Assembly (NCBI GenBank): GCA_003216975.1
Contig: QCHY01000002.1
Location: forward strand, 97,441 to 161,440
DNA length: 64,000 bases
Source of the DNA: Prochlorococcus sp. AG-402-I20
Lineage (GTDB): Bacteria > Cyanobacteriota > Cyanobacteriia > PCC-6307 > Cyanobiaceae
Direction of reading: 5' to 3'
In this document: positions 9,641 to 19,843 of the stretch, one piece after another
Layout of the letters: every line of letters begins with the position of its first letter
Numbering within the stretch: the stretch's first letter is position 1
Made by a program: the position numbers and the translations under genes
The notes under the pieces: model-generated
What the model was told of the DNA's origin: nothing
Seen by the model: only the letters and a program-made list of their open reading frames with translations
Databases searched by the model: none

Positions 9641-10735
9641 TTAGTTTTCTGCCCAGATATATTTTGTTAGATCGCTAGGATCTGGCTCTGGAGCATTCAG
9701 AGCAAATTCAACAGCATCGTTAACTTCAAGATCTATTTCTTTCTCAATATTTTTTAATTCTTCATCAGAGATTAATCCAGAACTAGTTAAATCATTTTTT
9801 AGTTTTTTAATTGGATCTCTTTTAGCCCAGAATTCCTTCTCCTTTTCAGATCTAAGTTCATCTGGATCGGCCAATGAATGACCTCTGAACCTGTAAGTGA
9901 GACACTCTATCAATGTTGGCCCTTCCCCAGCTCTTGCTCGCTCTAGGGCTCTTTGAGTAGCTCCTCTTACAGCTAAAACGTCCATCCCATCAATCTCTTC
10001 TCCTGGCATCCCAAATGCTGAAGCTTTTCTCCATATTTCAGTCTCACTAGTTGCTCTGTCATGGGCCATTCCAATTGCCCACTTATTATTTTCGACTACA
10101 AATATGATCGGTAATTTCCATAATTGGGCCATATTTAAACATTCATAAAACTGCCCAATATTGCAAGTACCATCTCCAAAAAATGCTGCAGTTACAGAAT
10201 CACTATTTTCCTTGAGAGCCTCTCTTTTGTACTTGCTGCTGAAAGCTGCCCCGAGTGCAACTGGAATACCTTCACCAATAAACGCATAGCCTCCAAGTAG
10301 ATGATGTTCTTTTGAAAATAGATGCATAGATCCACCTCTGCCTTTACTGCAGCCTGTCTCTTTACCAAAAAGCTCACTCATCACTTCTTTTGCAGGCACT
10401 CCAGCACTTAAAGCATGAACATGATCTCTGTAGGTACTGCAAAACCAGTCGTGTTTGCGTTTCATTGCCCCAATAACACCTGTACTTATCGCTTCTTGTC
10501 CGTTGTAAAGATGAACAAACCCAAACATCTTCCCTCTGTAATACATTTCCGCGCATTTGTCTTCAAATCGTCTTCCCAAAGTCATATCTTTGAAAAGATT
10601 TAAACCAATTTCTCTGTTGATTTGAGCTGGTTTGATGTTAGCAAGATTGCTTAATCTGTCGGCGTGTTCCCTTTGCTGCAAAGGGTCTTGACTGGTTTTG
10701 TCCTGGTTTTGAGGCATGACTTTGTTCATATTCAC
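9641..10735 (-). CDS. pdhA: pyruvate dehydrogenase E1 component, alpha subunit
   Basis: E1 alpha binds thiamine diphosphate and, with E1 beta, decarboxylates pyruvate. The TPP motif [23 protein letters not shown] and the ENN that closes it ([12 protein letters not shown]) are present, as are RGGSMHLF and [15 protein letters not shown] around the phosphorylation-loop position seen in homologs. At 364 residues the size is normal. Methionines at residues 1, 3 and 7 could each be the start; the sequence before residue 25 is polar and unlikely to matter. It is a single gene here: neither E1 beta nor E2 is in the window. It is divergent from ftn2 across about 95 bases, which must hold both promoters. 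Confidence 0.94.
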   Translation of the reverse strand: MNMNKVMPQNQDKTSQDPLQQREHADRLSNLANIKPAQINREIGLNLFKDMTLGRRFEDKCAEMYYRGKMFGFVHLYNGQEAISTGVIGAMKRKHDWFCSTYRDHVHALSAGVPAKEVMSELFGKETGCSKGRGGSMHLFSKEHHLLGGYAFIGEGIPVALGAAFSSKYKREALKENSDSVTAAFFGDGTCNIGQFYECLNMAQLWKLPIIFVVENNKWAIGMAHDRATSETEIWRKASAFGMPGEEIDGMDVLAVRGATQRALERARAGEGPTLIECLTYRFRGHSLADPDELRSEKEKEFWAKRDPIKKLKNDLTSSGLISDEELKNIEKEIDLEVNDAVEFALNAPEPDPSDLTKYIWAEN

Positions 10736-10830
10736 TTATCAATCCTTTTTAGACTTTAAGCGTCAATGGATGCAAAATGGTTAAAACCCCTTACGATGCC
10801 TAGAGCTTTTTTCTGATTACCTAGTAGCGA

Positions 10831-12885
10831 TTGGAATTACCTATTGATCATTTTCGCTTATTGGGGGTTAGCCCTTCTGCAAATGCTGAAGAAGTCCTAA
10901 GGGCTTTTCAGCTAAGACTAGATCGACCTCCCAAGCAAGGCTTTACTTATGAAGTTTTAGCTCAGAGATCCGAGCTGCTAAGACTCTCTGCTGACCTTTT
11001 ATCCAATCCTATCGAACGACAATCTTACGAACTTGCTCTTATTGAGGGTTCGTCTGGTCTTGACTTATCTTCAAATAGAGAAGTTGCAGGTTTACTTCTA
11101 TTGTGGGAATCAAATGCTTCTTTTCAAGCTTTTAAGCTTGCAAAAAAAGCTTTGCAACCTCCTCAAGCCCCAGCCTTGGGAAGTGGTAGAGAGTCAGATT
11201 TAACTTTAATAGCAGCTTTAGCTTGCAGAGACGCCTCAATTGAAGAGCAGGCTTGCAGAAGATACGCTTCAGGAGCAGATTTGCTGCAAGAAGGCATACA
11301 GTTATTGCAAAGGATGGGAAAGCTTGTTGAAGAAAGAAAAACCCTTGAATCTGATTTAGAGGCTTTACTTCCATACAGAATTCTTGATTTATTAAGCAGA
11401 GAGAAAGAGGATGAAAAATCTCATCAGGAAGGCCTGATGTTGTTGGAAGACTTTGTTAATAAAAGAGGCGGACTTGAAGGGAAAAGAAATTCAGAAAAAA
11501 TAGCAGGATTAAATCAAAATGATTTTGAGTTATTTTTCCTACAAATCAGAAAATTTTTAACTGCACAAGAACAATCAAAAATTTACGTAAATTGGTTTAG
11601 AAGGGGTTCCGAAGATGCTGGCTTTCTTGCTGCTTTTGCCTTGATTGCTTCTGGCTTTTGTGACCGGAAACCAGAACTCTTGCAAGAAGCACGAAAATAC
11701 CTTCGAAATATCAATATCAATGGTTATGACCCCATGCCATTAATTGGATGCCTTGATCTTTTATTAGGGGATGTGAAACAAGCAGAGTCTCGTTTTAGAA
11801 GCAGTTCAGATGAGAAATTAAAAGACTGGTTAGATAATTATCCAGGTGAAACCTTGGCTGCCCTTTGTGACTACTGTAGGAATTGGTTGAAAAAAGATGT
11901 ATTAGTTGGTTTTAGGGATATTGAAATACAAACTGTAAATCTTGATGATTGGTTCGCTAGTAAAGAAGTACAAATTTATGTAGAGCAGTTGGAATCAAAA
12001 GGGGCATTAGGAATTGCAAAAGCAGGATTTTCATTCTTATCGTCCCTGTCCCCGGAACAACAAATTGATAGTAATTTATCAAATAGCCCAGAGGAACAAG
12101 CTGATTTGCCAATGCCAGGTGGGGCTTTAGATGAGATTCTGAAAGAAAATTCTTTTAAATCACCATTTCAAAGTAAAGAAGCTTTCTTTAAATCAGAGTT
12201 AGTTAAAAATATAATTTCAAAATATTATTCAACATTTGAATTAATTAAAAATTCAGATTTCAAATCTTTTATTTTAAAGCGCCCGATTCGTACAAGTGCT
12301 TTAGCCTTTATTGTGTTGTTTTTTGTTGGAACAAGCTTAGGAATCCTTAGACAGAGAAAACCATCAGGAAATAATGATCTAGATAATATCTCTAAATCTG
12401 AAATTGCCAAACTAGTTGATAATAAAATTGAAGATAATGGATCAACTAAAATATTTAATAATAAAGAAAAACAGGTTTTAAATAAATTAATTCCTCTTAC
12501 TTCTGTAGCTCCCTCAAATCAAGATGTTAAATTACTTATTGAATCATGGTTGAAAGGTAAAGCTGATATTTTGAATGGTTCAGAAAGTCAGTTACTTTTT
12601 TCTGTTGCAAGACCCTCTTTGTTTAATAGAGTTATTGATCAGAGAAAGAAAGATAAATTATTAGGTCAAAGACAGATTATTGAAGCAAATATAAATTCAA
12701 TAAATATTATTGAAAGATCAGATAAAAGAATTGCTGCAGATGTTGAATTAAATTATCAAGATAAAATGATTAGTTCTTCTGGTGATATTTTATCAGAAAC
12801 GGTTATTCCATCTTTAAAAGTAAGGTATATATTAGGTAAGAATAAAAAAACCTGGCTAGTAGTTGACTATATTAGTGGTAATTAA
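10831..12885 (+). CDS. ftn2: cell division protein Ftn2/ZipN (ARC6 homolog)
   Basis: Ftn2 is the cyanobacterial counterpart of plant ARC6 and anchors FtsZ to the inner membrane. The 684-residue protein begins with a J-like domain (IDHFRLLGVSPSANAEEVLRAF) but lacks the HPD triad needed to activate Hsp70. A long helical region follows, then one membrane span (TSALAFIVLFFVGTSLGIL, about residues 489-507). The C-terminal IMS/DUF4101 domain (VKLLIESWLKGKADIL to TWLVVDYI) would lie in the periplasm. The start is TTG. ffh follows after 38 bases and could be cotranscribed. Confidence 0.9.
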   Translation: MELPIDHFRLLGVSPSANAEEVLRAFQLRLDRPPKQGFTYEVLAQRSELLRLSADLLSNPIERQSYELALIEGSSGLDLSSNREVAGLLLLWESNASFQAFKLAKKALQPPQAPALGSGRESDLTLIAALACRDASIEEQACRRYASGADLLQEGIQLLQRMGKLVEERKTLESDLEALLPYRILDLLSREKEDEKSHQEGLMLLEDFVNKRGGLEGKRNSEKIAGLNQNDFELFFLQIRKFLTAQEQSKIYVNWFRRGSEDAGFLAAFALIASGFCDRKPELLQEARKYLRNININGYDPMPLIGCLDLLLGDVKQAESRFRSSSDEKLKDWLDNYPGETLAALCDYCRNWLKKDVLVGFRDIEIQTVNLDDWFASKEVQIYVEQLESKGALGIAKAGFSFLSSLSPEQQIDSNLSNSPEEQADLPMPGGALDEILKENSFKSPFQSKEAFFKSELVKNIISKYYSTFELIKNSDFKSFILKRPIRTSALAFIVLFFVGTSLGILRQRKPSGNNDLDNISKSEIAKLVDNKIEDNGSTKIFNNKEKQVLNKLIPLTSVAPSNQDVKLLIESWLKGKADILNGSESQLLFSVARPSLFNRVIDQRKKDKLLGQRQIIEANINSINIIERSDKRIAADVELNYQDKMISSSGDILSETVIPSLKVRYILGKNKKTWLVVDYISGN

Positions 12886-12922
12886 AAAATAATTTTTTAA
12901 ATTATTTCTGGAACTCTAAAAA

Positions 12923-14368
12923 ATGTTTGATGAACTAACTAATCAATTTGAAGATGCTGTTAAGGCATTTAAAGGTGAAGCTAAAATTTCAGATGAAAAT
13001 GTTGATGAAGCACTTAAGCAGGTTAGGCGAGCTCTATTAGAAGCTGACGTTAGTTTGTCTGTAGTAAAAGATTTTATCGAAGAAGTAAGAGTAAAGGCTG
13101 TTGGTACAGAGGTTGTCAGAGGTATAAATCCTGGTCAGAAATTTATTCAAGTAGTTCATGAGCAACTTGTAAATGTAATGGGGGGAGAGAATGATCCCCT
13201 GGCAAATTCAGAGAAAAAACCAACCGTAATTTTAATGGCTGGACTTCAAGGTGCTGGAAAGACTACGGCTACAGCAAAACTTGGATTGTTTCTTAAAGAA
13301 AAGAATCAAAAGCCATTACTGGTGGCTGCAGATACATACAGACCAGCCGCTATTGATCAATTAGTAACTCTTGGAAATCAAATCGGTGTAGAGGTTTTTA
13401 ATTTAAGTTCAAATTCAAAGCCGGAAGAGATTGCCAGAAGAGGCCTTGAAAAAGCTAGAGACGAAGGATTTGACACTGTTCTTGTAGATACTGCTGGGCG
13501 GCTTCAAATTGATACCGAGATGATGGGAGAAATGGTTCGAATTAAAGAGGCCGTTCAACCTGATGAGGTTTTGCTGGTTGTCGATTCAATGATTGGCCAA
13601 GAGGCTGCAGACATTACCAGAAGTTTTCATGAAAAAGTAGGAATAACAGGTGCTGTTCTCACAAAGCTTGATGGAGACTCAAGAGGTGGAGCTGCTCTTT
13701 CTATTAGAAAAATCAGTGGAAAACCAATCAAATTTATAGGGACTGGAGAAAAGGTTGAGGCATTGCAACCTTTTTATCCCGAGAGGATGGCTAGCAGAAT
13801 CTTAGGGATGGGTGATGTTTTAACTCTTGTTGAAAAAGCACAGAAAGAAGTTGAGATTGCTGATGCGGAAATCATGCAAAAGAAGCTTCAAGAAGCAACT
13901 TTTGATTTCTCGGATTTCGTAAAACAAATGAGGATGATAAAGAGAATGGGCTCTTTGGGGGGATTGATAAAAATGATTCCTGGGATGAATAAAATTGATG
14001 ATGGAATGATCAAAAGCGGAGAAGATCAACTAAAAAAAATCGAGGCAATGATTGGTTCAATGTCTGTAGAGGAGAGGAATAAGCCTGAATTATTGGCAGC
14101 ACAACCATCAAGACGTAGGAGAGTCGCTAGTGGTAGTGGACATCAGCCTGCAGATGTTGATAAGGTTCTTGCTGATTTCCAAAGGATGCGAGGCTTGATG
14201 AAGCAGATGTCTTCTGGAGAAGGACTTCCTGGCATGGATGGAGGAATCCCTGGAATGTCCTCATCAGGTGTTAATCCATATCAGTCAAGAAAAGGTAGAG
14301 GGGCCCCAGGTTCTGCCCCCCGAAGACAGAGGCCAGTTAAGAAAAAGAAAGGTTTTGGTGATCTTTAG
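12923..14368 (+). CDS. ffh: signal recognition particle protein (SRP54)
   Basis: Ffh binds SRP RNA and hydrophobic signal sequences and hands ribosomes to FtsY for co-translational insertion. The order is N domain (1-90), then the G domain with the P loop GLQGAGKTTATAKLG, the DTYRPAAIDQL motif, DTAGR, TKLDGD and GTGEK. The methionine-rich M domain follows (FVKQMRMIKRMGSLGG, KMIPGM, QRMRGLMKQM). The last 60 residues are glycine- and basic-rich. At 481 residues it is of standard size. rpsP lies 87 bases downstream, and phoH soon after, in the same direction. Confidence 0.96.
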   Translation: MFDELTNQFEDAVKAFKGEAKISDENVDEALKQVRRALLEADVSLSVVKDFIEEVRVKAVGTEVVRGINPGQKFIQVVHEQLVNVMGGENDPLANSEKKPTVILMAGLQGAGKTTATAKLGLFLKEKNQKPLLVAADTYRPAAIDQLVTLGNQIGVEVFNLSSNSKPEEIARRGLEKARDEGFDTVLVDTAGRLQIDTEMMGEMVRIKEAVQPDEVLLVVDSMIGQEAADITRSFHEKVGITGAVLTKLDGDSRGGAALSIRKISGKPIKFIGTGEKVEALQPFYPERMASRILGMGDVLTLVEKAQKEVEIADAEIMQKKLQEATFDFSDFVKQMRMIKRMGSLGGLIKMIPGMNKIDDGMIKSGEDQLKKIEAMIGSMSVEERNKPELLAAQPSRRRRVASGSGHQPADVDKVLADFQRMRGLMKQMSSGEGLPGMDGGIPGMSSSGVNPYQSRKGRGAPGSAPRRQRPVKKKKGFGDL

Positions 14369-14455
14369 AGATATCAAAAGGCTAAATTAATCATCTGTGG
14401 AGTATTATTAGAATGAAGAACTTTTGAGTTCAATCCACTTACAAATAAATCGAAG

Positions 14456-14788
14456 ATGATCAAGCTCCGCCTTAAGCGGTTTGGTAAAAAGCGTGAATCC
14501 AGTTTTCGTCTAGTTGCCTGTAATAGCACTTCAAGGCGAGATGGTCGCCCTCTACAAGAGCTAGGCTTTTACAATCCAAGAACCAAAGAAACTAGGTTAG
14601 ATACAGAGGCTTTGAGAACTCGACTAGGACAAGGTGCACAACCTACTGATGCAGTAAGAACATTATTAGAAAAAGGAGGACTTCTTGAAAAGAAAGTTCG
14701 GCCCGCTGAAGTGCTAGGTAAGCAAAAACAAGAAAAAGAAAGATCAGCAAAGAAAAAAGATGCAGCTGCATCGGAAACTTCTGAATAA
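14456..14788 (+). CDS. rpsP: 30S ribosomal protein S16
   Basis: S16 binds 16S rRNA early in assembly of the small subunit body. The N-terminal [24 protein letters not shown] and the FYNPRTKE segment are typical. The 110-residue length includes a charged Lys/Glu/Ala tail (about 85-110) beyond the usual core of about 80 residues, which is common in cyanobacteria. It sits between ffh and phoH. In many bacteria rpsP is linked to ffh and trmD; trmD is about 3.7 kb further downstream here. Confidence 0.95.
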   Translation: MIKLRLKRFGKKRESSFRLVACNSTSRRDGRPLQELGFYNPRTKETRLDTEALRTRLGQGAQPTDAVRTLLEKGGLLEKKVRPAEVLGKQKQEKERSAKKKDAAASETSE

Positions 14789-14825
14789 GAAGTTTTGATG
14801 AGTATTAATAACTTCAAGAATATTT

Positions 14826-15803
14826 ATGAATGAAGCAACCACTGAAGGTCGCTTTTGTATAGATCTGCCTGATTCCGATTCTGCTACTGCTTTGTCTGGA
14901 ACTGGTCAGTCAACACTTCATAGATTGGAAACTCTTTCAGGGGCTGCTTTTGTATTGAGAGGATTGCAACTTGAAATAAAAGGCACTTCTTATCAAATAG
15001 AAAGAGCTGCAGCACTAGTTGAATTGGTTAGACCAATTTGGGAAGAAGGACAAATTGTTTCTGCCGTTGATTTATATGCCGCGGCGAAAGCATTAGACAA
15101 TGGAAAAAAAAATGATCACGCTAAATCAACAAATAAAGTTTTAGCTAAAAGTCAAAGAGGAAATCTTCTAAGACCAAGAACAATTAGACAAAAATTTTAT
15201 GTAGAAGCTATGGAAAAAAGTGATCTTACTTTTGCTTTAGGCCCAGCAGGAACAGGTAAAACATTTTTAGCAACTGTATTAGCTGTGAGAATGCTAACTG
15301 AGAGAAAAATTGAGAAAATTATTTTAACAAGACCTGCAGTTGAAGCTGGAGAAAGATTGGGCTTTTTACCTGGAGACTTACAGCAAAAGGTTGATCCTTA
15401 TTTAAGACCTTTATATGATTCTCTACACTCTTTACTTGGACAAGAAAAAACTAATTTACTTATTGAAAAGAACGTGATTGAAGTTGCTCCCTTGGCATAT
15501 ATGCGAGGCAGAACTTTAGAAGAATCTTTTGTGATACTTGATGAAGCTCAAAATACGACTCAAGCGCAAATGAGAATGGTTCTTACTCGTTTAGGTGAAA
15601 GATCAAGAATGGTGGTAACTGGGGATATAACCCAAGTTGACTTGCCATTTGGACAAATGAGTGGACTTGTTGAAGCAGCAAATTTACTCGAAAAGGTTGA
15701 TGGGATTTCAGTTTGCAGGCTTACCTCAGCAGATGTAGTAAGACATCCACTTGTTCAAAGTGTTGTTGATGCTTACGCAGAGTTAGATAAAAAAAGACGA
15801 TAG
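14826..15803 (+). CDS. phoH: PhoH family ATPase
   Basis: This 325-residue protein has a KH-like N-terminal region (about 10-90) and a PhoH/RNA-helicase-like ATPase domain. Walker A is GPAGTGKTFLA, Walker B is VILDEAQNTT, and TRLGERSRMVVTGDITQ is a family signature. The C-terminal LTSADVVRHPLVQSVVDAY also fits. Homologs are linked to RNA processing and, in some bacteria, to the phosphate-starvation response, but the biochemical role is poorly defined. It follows rpsP by 37 bases and points the same way, so an ffh-rpsP-phoH transcript is plausible. Confidence 0.92.
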   Translation: MNEATTEGRFCIDLPDSDSATALSGTGQSTLHRLETLSGAAFVLRGLQLEIKGTSYQIERAAALVELVRPIWEEGQIVSAVDLYAAAKALDNGKKNDHAKSTNKVLAKSQRGNLLRPRTIRQKFYVEAMEKSDLTFALGPAGTGKTFLATVLAVRMLTERKIEKIILTRPAVEAGERLGFLPGDLQQKVDPYLRPLYDSLHSLLGQEKTNLLIEKNVIEVAPLAYMRGRTLEESFVILDEAQNTTQAQMRMVLTRLGERSRMVVTGDITQVDLPFGQMSGLVEAANLLEKVDGISVCRLTSADVVRHPLVQSVVDAYAELDKKRR

Positions 15804-15878
15804 GGTCATCCGCATTCACATTCATGGAGACTTATTTTTTTTGTGCCAAAATGGGTATTAATAATTATCTGGTGCGTT

Positions 15879-16616
15879 ATGCCAGCAAACAGCAATTTTC
15901 AACAAGCTATTCGTGAAGCACAATCAAGTGCGCTCATTGGCCCAAATGTAGTTAATAAAGCCTTGCCTTATGTAGGCGGAGGAATGGCATTAACCGGATT
16001 AGGTGTATTAGGAGGACTTTCTTTACAAGCAACTAACAATCCTTTATTTGGTCCACTATTTATAGTCGCATTTATTGCAGAAATAGTTTTATTTTTCATG
16101 GCAAGCAGTGCTGCCAATAATGCAAATAATTCTAAAGCGCTTCCACTATTGACCGGATTCAGCTTGCTTACTGGTTTTACTCTAAGTGGGATTGTTGGGT
16201 TAGCAATTCAAGTTGCAGGGATGGGAGCAATAGGAACAGCTGTATTTGCTACTGGAATCACCTTCGTGATTGCCTCTTCTGTAGGTAGAAAAATGAGTGA
16301 TAACGTCGGTCAAGCTTTGCAAGGTGCCGTTGGTCTTGGTTTGCTTGGTCTGATTATTGCAATGGTTTTCCAGTTCATTGGTGGATTATTTGCTCCAGGA
16401 ATGTTTGGAGGCAGCGGCTTTGAGCTAATGATTGCTGGCTTTGGAACTGTACTTTTTGTTGCGATGTCTTTTGTAGATTTCTACACTATGCCAAGAAGGT
16501 ACAATGATGAACAGTATTTAGCAGGTGCATTAGGAATGTACTTAACTTATATAAATTTATTTGTTTTTGTTCTTCGTCTGATTATTGCTCTACAAGGTGG
16601 TGGCAGAAGAGATTAA
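15879..16616 (+). CDS. Bax inhibitor-1 / YccA family membrane protein
   Basis: This protein is about 245 residues with seven hydrophobic segments, belonging to the UPF0005/BI-1 family. Members act as calcium-leak or membrane stress proteins, and E. coli YccA modulates FtsH. Segments such as GGMALTGLGVLGGLSL, FIVAFIAEIVLFFMA, and the final YLTYINLFVFVLRLIIAL with the preceding DFYTMPRRYNDEQYLAGALGMY are typical. The frame opens at a GTG at 15843; the ATG at 15879 (MPANSNFQQ) is preferred because the earlier residues form an odd extra hydrophobic stretch. It ends at a strong hairpin shared with the next, convergent gene. Confidence 0.88.
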   Translation: MPANSNFQQAIREAQSSALIGPNVVNKALPYVGGGMALTGLGVLGGLSLQATNNPLFGPLFIVAFIAEIVLFFMASSAANNANNSKALPLLTGFSLLTGFTLSGIVGLAIQVAGMGAIGTAVFATGITFVIASSVGRKMSDNVGQALQGAVGLGLLGLIIAMVFQFIGGLFAPGMFGGSGFELMIAGFGTVLFVAMSFVDFYTMPRRYNDEQYLAGALGMYLTYINLFVFVLRLIIALQGGGRRD

Positions 16617-16623
16617 GACTAAT

Positions 16624-16675
16624 AAATTGCAACATAAAAAAAGAGCCGAAAGGCTCTTTTTTTATGTTGCAATTT
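16624..16675. terminator. bidirectional intrinsic terminator, 24-bp perfect stem
   Basis: Two 24-base arms pair perfectly around a GAAA loop (16648-16651), with core GAGCC/GGCTC flanked by runs of seven A and seven T. It works in either direction: it ends the BI-1 gene on the plus strand and the hypothetical gene on the minus strand. The right arm doubles as the last four codons of the minus-strand gene (ending Ile-Ala-Thr-stop). Confidence 0.93.
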
Positions 16676-17174
16676 CATAAATACTTTCTGATATTGCATT
16701 AATTTGCTCATCGTTATACCCCCATTTATTAAGAAACGTCAAATCCGTTCCATTCCCTTTTGTTGCTTCAAGCAAAACATCTAAACGTTTTTTTACCTTA
16801 GTCGAATCTAATAGCTTAAGTAATTCAATACACCGGATTTTTATTCTCTCTGATTGGATTTCCTGCGGATCTTTATTATTTCGGTGTGTAATTATCATCG
16901 CTGAACTCATAGCAAGATTCTTTACGGTTAAGTCAACAACGATTTCTCCAGAACTTCTTAATTTAAAAATTAATGCATCAGGCAATCTATCTATTAAAGG
17001 GCAATCTATTGAGAGACTTACAGCAAAAAATCCTCTTGCACCCTCTACTGTTTTAATAAGCTCGCCAATGCGATCAGAAATAACTTCGTCACTTATTTCA
17101 TCATTTTCCCAACTTTTGCACCAAATCATTGATGCTTGCATAGCCTCTTTAAAAGTTGGTTTCTGTTCATTCAT
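16662..17174 (-). CDS. conserved hypothetical protein (170 aa)
   Basis: I do not recognise this family. The 170-residue protein is acidic to neutral, soluble and probably helical. Notable segments are MIWCKSWENDEISDEVISDRIGELI, EGARGFFAVSLSIDCPLIDRLP and a central FKLRSSGEIVVDLTVKNLAMSSAM. No signal peptide or membrane span is seen. Codon use and base composition look like the neighbours. It is divergent from era across about 50 bases and convergent with the BI-1 gene through the shared terminator. The ordinary composition and dedicated terminator support it being real and cyanobacterial core-like. Confidence 0.75.
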   Translation of the reverse strand: MNEQKPTFKEAMQASMIWCKSWENDEISDEVISDRIGELIKTVEGARGFFAVSLSIDCPLIDRLPDALIFKLRSSGEIVVDLTVKNLAMSSAMIITHRNNKDPQEIQSERIKIRCIELLKLLDSTKVKKRLDVLLEATKGNGTDLTFLNKWGYNDEQINAISESIYEIAT

Positions 17175-17225
17175 GGTTTTATTGCTCTTTTAGAGTAAGG
17201 CTATAGATAATCGTAGAGAAAGAAA

Positions 17226-18167
17226 ATGTCTTTGGGAGATTTAAATCAAGAGAATTTTAAGTCAGGATTTATTGCATTAATAGGTAGACCCAATGTTGGC
17301 AAATCAACTTTCATAAACAAATTTATTGGTGAGAAAATAGCAATTACATCACCCATCGCTCAAACCACTAGAAATCGATTAAAAGTAATACTTACTAATG
17401 AAAATTCTCAAATTATTTTTGTAGATACTCCTGGTATTCATAAACCCCATCATTTATTAGGTGAAAGACTTGTTCAGAGTGCTAAGAGATCTATTGGAGA
17501 AGTGGATGCAGTTTTAGTTATTTTTGAAGCCAATCATTCTCCAGGTAGGGGTGATGCATTTATTCTGAATTTGATTAGAAATTTACAAATACCAGTGATT
17601 ATTGCCTTGAATAAATGGGATCTTGTTCAATTGAGTCAATTTAAAGAAAGGAAGAATGAATATTTGGATTTTTTTGAGGGTACAAATTGGCCAGTATTTT
17701 GTTGTAGTGCTCTTACAGGTCAGGGATGTAATGAATTGATTAATGAAATAGAAGAAAAACTACCTTTGGGACCTCAGTTGTATCCAAGTCATATGACTTG
17801 TGACCATCCTGAGAAGTTTTTAATGGCTGAATTTATAAGAGAACAAGTGTTAATTAATACACGCGAAGAGGTCCCTCATAGTGTTGCAGTCTCTATTGAT
17901 AAAATTGAAGATATACCCTCGAAAAAAAAATCTAAAGAAAGTCCCAGAACAGGTATTCTTGCAACTATTTGTGTTGAGAAAAAAAGTCAGAAAGGAATTT
18001 TAATTGGTAAAGGTGGAAGTATGTTGAAGAAAATTGGACAGGAATCTAGACTCCAAATTCAAACTTTAATTAATGGAAATGTTTATTTAGAATTGTTTGT
18101 TAAAGTTGTTCCTGACTGGAGAAGTAAATCTTCTCGGCTTAATGAGTTTGGTTATGAAGGGAGCTAA
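17226..18167 (+). CDS. era: GTPase Era
   Basis: Era is an essential GTPase that binds 16S rRNA during 30S assembly. The G motifs are clear: G1 [14 protein letters not shown]3 DTPGIHKP, G4 NKWD and G5 CSALTG. The C-terminal KH domain (about 210-300) contains the [18 protein letters not shown] loop. At 313 residues the size is standard. It precedes the trmD-ispF reading frame by five bases, so the two are almost certainly cotranscribed. Confidence 0.96.
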   Translation: MSLGDLNQENFKSGFIALIGRPNVGKSTFINKFIGEKIAITSPIAQTTRNRLKVILTNENSQIIFVDTPGIHKPHHLLGERLVQSAKRSIGEVDAVLVIFEANHSPGRGDAFILNLIRNLQIPVIIALNKWDLVQLSQFKERKNEYLDFFEGTNWPVFCCSALTGQGCNELINEIEEKLPLGPQLYPSHMTCDHPEKFLMAEFIREQVLINTREEVPHSVAVSIDKIEDIPSKKKSKESPRTGILATICVEKKSQKGILIGKGGSMLKKIGQESRLQIQTLINGNVYLELFVKVVPDWRSKSSRLNEFGYEGS

Positions 18168-18172
18168 TTTAT

Positions 18173-19399
18173 ATGAGTAAATTCAGGTTTGATGTAGTAA
18201 GCCTTTACCCAGAGGCATTTAAAAATTTTTTTAATCATGGACTTATAAAAAAGGCATTTGAAGAGAAGATTGCATCAATTCATATACACAATCCTCGTGA
18301 CCATGCAATAGATAATTATCGAAAAGTTGACGATGAACCATATGGGGGAGGCGTTGGAATGGTCTTGAAGCCAGAACCTTATTTTTCGATATTTGATCAA
18401 GTTCCAAAGCTCAATAAAAAGAAGGTACTTTTAATGACTCCACAAGGGAGAAAAATATCTCAATCTGATTTTTTTAGGTGGTCAAAAGAAGATCAACTCA
18501 TATTGATATGTGGTAGCTATGAGGGGTTTGATGAGAGGATTCGGACTCTCGCTGATGAAGAAATTTCAATTGGAGACTTTGTTCTTACAGGTGGAGAAAT
18601 TCCTGCAATAACTGTGATTAATGGAGTAGTACGTCTTTTGCCTGGAACATTAGGTAGTGCCGAATCATTAGACGAGGAAAGTCATAATGAGTTCCTTTTA
18701 GAACATCCGCAATACACTCGACCCTCAGAGTTCAAAGGTATGAAAGTTCCTGATGTCCTACTAAGTGGTAACCATAAATTAATTAAAGAATGGAGGCAGA
18801 AGCAAAGAGAAATCAGAACGCAGTCCCGCAGACCCGATTTGTTCGAACTTTGGAAGCTCGACCAATTATCATTCGATAAAAGAAGTTCATTATTGAAAAC
18901 TGAAGTGCGCTTAAGAATAGGAAACGGTTATGACATGCACAGATTGGTTCCTGGTCGCCCTTTGATACTCGGAGGGGTCAAGTTAAACCATCCTGAAGGT
19001 TTAGGTCTTGATGGACATAGTGATGCAGATGTTCTTACTCATGCAATTATGGATGCCATTTTAGGAGCATTATCTTTGGGAGATATTGGAAAGTATTTCC
19101 CTCCAGATGACCCTAAATGGAAAAATGCAGATAGCTTGATTCTTCTTGAACAGGTAGTGGAATTAATTGAAAAGAAAGGTTGGCAAATTCAAAATATTGA
19201 TTCAGTTGTTGTAGCTGAAAGGCCAAAATTAAAACCTTATATTGACTTGATGAAAGAGAAAATATCTAAGAAAATAGGAGTTGACATTGATGATATAGGA
19301 GTTAAAGCAACTACAAATGAGAAATTAGGTGCTGAAGGGAGAGAGGAAGGTATATGTTGTCATGCAGTTGTTTTGATGAAAAGAAATGAAAACAAGTAG
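18173..19399 (+). CDS. trmD-ispF: TrmD-IspF fusion: tRNA m1G37 methyltransferase and MECDP synthase in one frame
   Basis: A single 408-codon frame joins two complete enzymes. Residues 1-232 are TrmD, which methylates G37 of tRNA; the trefoil-knot region shows [27 protein letters not shown] and VRLLPG. Residues 245-404 are IspF, the fifth step of the MEP isoprenoid pathway. They show metal ligands D254-x-H256 and H282 in [14 protein letters not shown], and the late TTNEKLG with E383. The linker is only about 12 residues, with no stop codon. An in-frame GTG at 18905 (residue 245) coincides with the usual IspF start, so internal initiation of a separate IspF is also possible. era precedes by five bases. 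Confidence 0.9.
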   Translation: MSKFRFDVVSLYPEAFKNFFNHGLIKKAFEEKIASIHIHNPRDHAIDNYRKVDDEPYGGGVGMVLKPEPYFSIFDQVPKLNKKKVLLMTPQGRKISQSDFFRWSKEDQLILICGSYEGFDERIRTLADEEISIGDFVLTGGEIPAITVINGVVRLLPGTLGSAESLDEESHNEFLLEHPQYTRPSEFKGMKVPDVLLSGNHKLIKEWRQKQREIRTQSRRPDLFELWKLDQLSFDKRSSLLKTEVRLRIGNGYDMHRLVPGRPLILGGVKLNHPEGLGLDGHSDADVLTHAIMDAILGALSLGDIGKYFPPDDPKWKNADSLILLEQVVELIEKKGWQIQNIDSVVVAERPKLKPYIDLMKEKISKKIGVDIDDIGVKATTNEKLGAEGREEGICCHAVVLMKRNENK

Positions 19400-19841
19400 A
19401 AAGAAAAATTTTATTGAAAAAATATTTAGGTATTTTTTTGTTGCTTTGATTACTCTTTCTACTATTTTTGGAAACGTGAAAAATATTCAAGCTGAGTCTT
19501 TATTAAAAGTGAATTTCCCAAAGGAATCTATTGTCGAGCATCTTAAACTTGATGTCCCGAAAAAATATAAACATGCTTGGTTAAAAGCCGAACATGGAAG
19601 CTGGGAGCCATGGTTGTTGAAACAAAATGGTTTTCTAGGACGCCAACTTTTTTGGGATCCTAAAGTTGAAGAAGCGACCTTATTAATTGGTTGGGAGTCA
19701 AGAGCAGTTTGGAAAAACATCTCTCAGACAGAAATAAATCATATCCAGCAGGATTTCGAAAAAATTGCCAGAAACGAAACAGGTGAAACTAGTGGAAATC
19801 CTTTCCCATTGATTTTTGAAGGGGAATTAAATCCAGAGTAA
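19386..19841 (+). CDS. secreted/anchored cyanobacterial hypothetical (TIGR03792-like)
   Basis: This 151-residue protein begins with a basic, then hydrophobic segment ([17 protein letters not shown], about 13-29) and an AxS-type cleavage site near residue 37, so it is probably exported. The rest resembles a cyanobacterial family of unknown function with a dimeric alpha-beta barrel look: [39 protein letters not shown] and [12 protein letters not shown]. The ATG overlaps the ispF end by 14 bases in another frame, which implies translational coupling. larB follows three bases after its stop. Confidence 0.78.
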   Translation: MKTSRKKNFIEKIFRYFFVALITLSTIFGNVKNIQAESLLKVNFPKESIVEHLKLDVPKKYKHAWLKAEHGSWEPWLLKQNGFLGRQLFWDPKVEEATLLIGWESRAVWKNISQTEINHIQQDFEKIARNETGETSGNPFPLIFEGELNPE

Positions 19842-19843
19842 AG

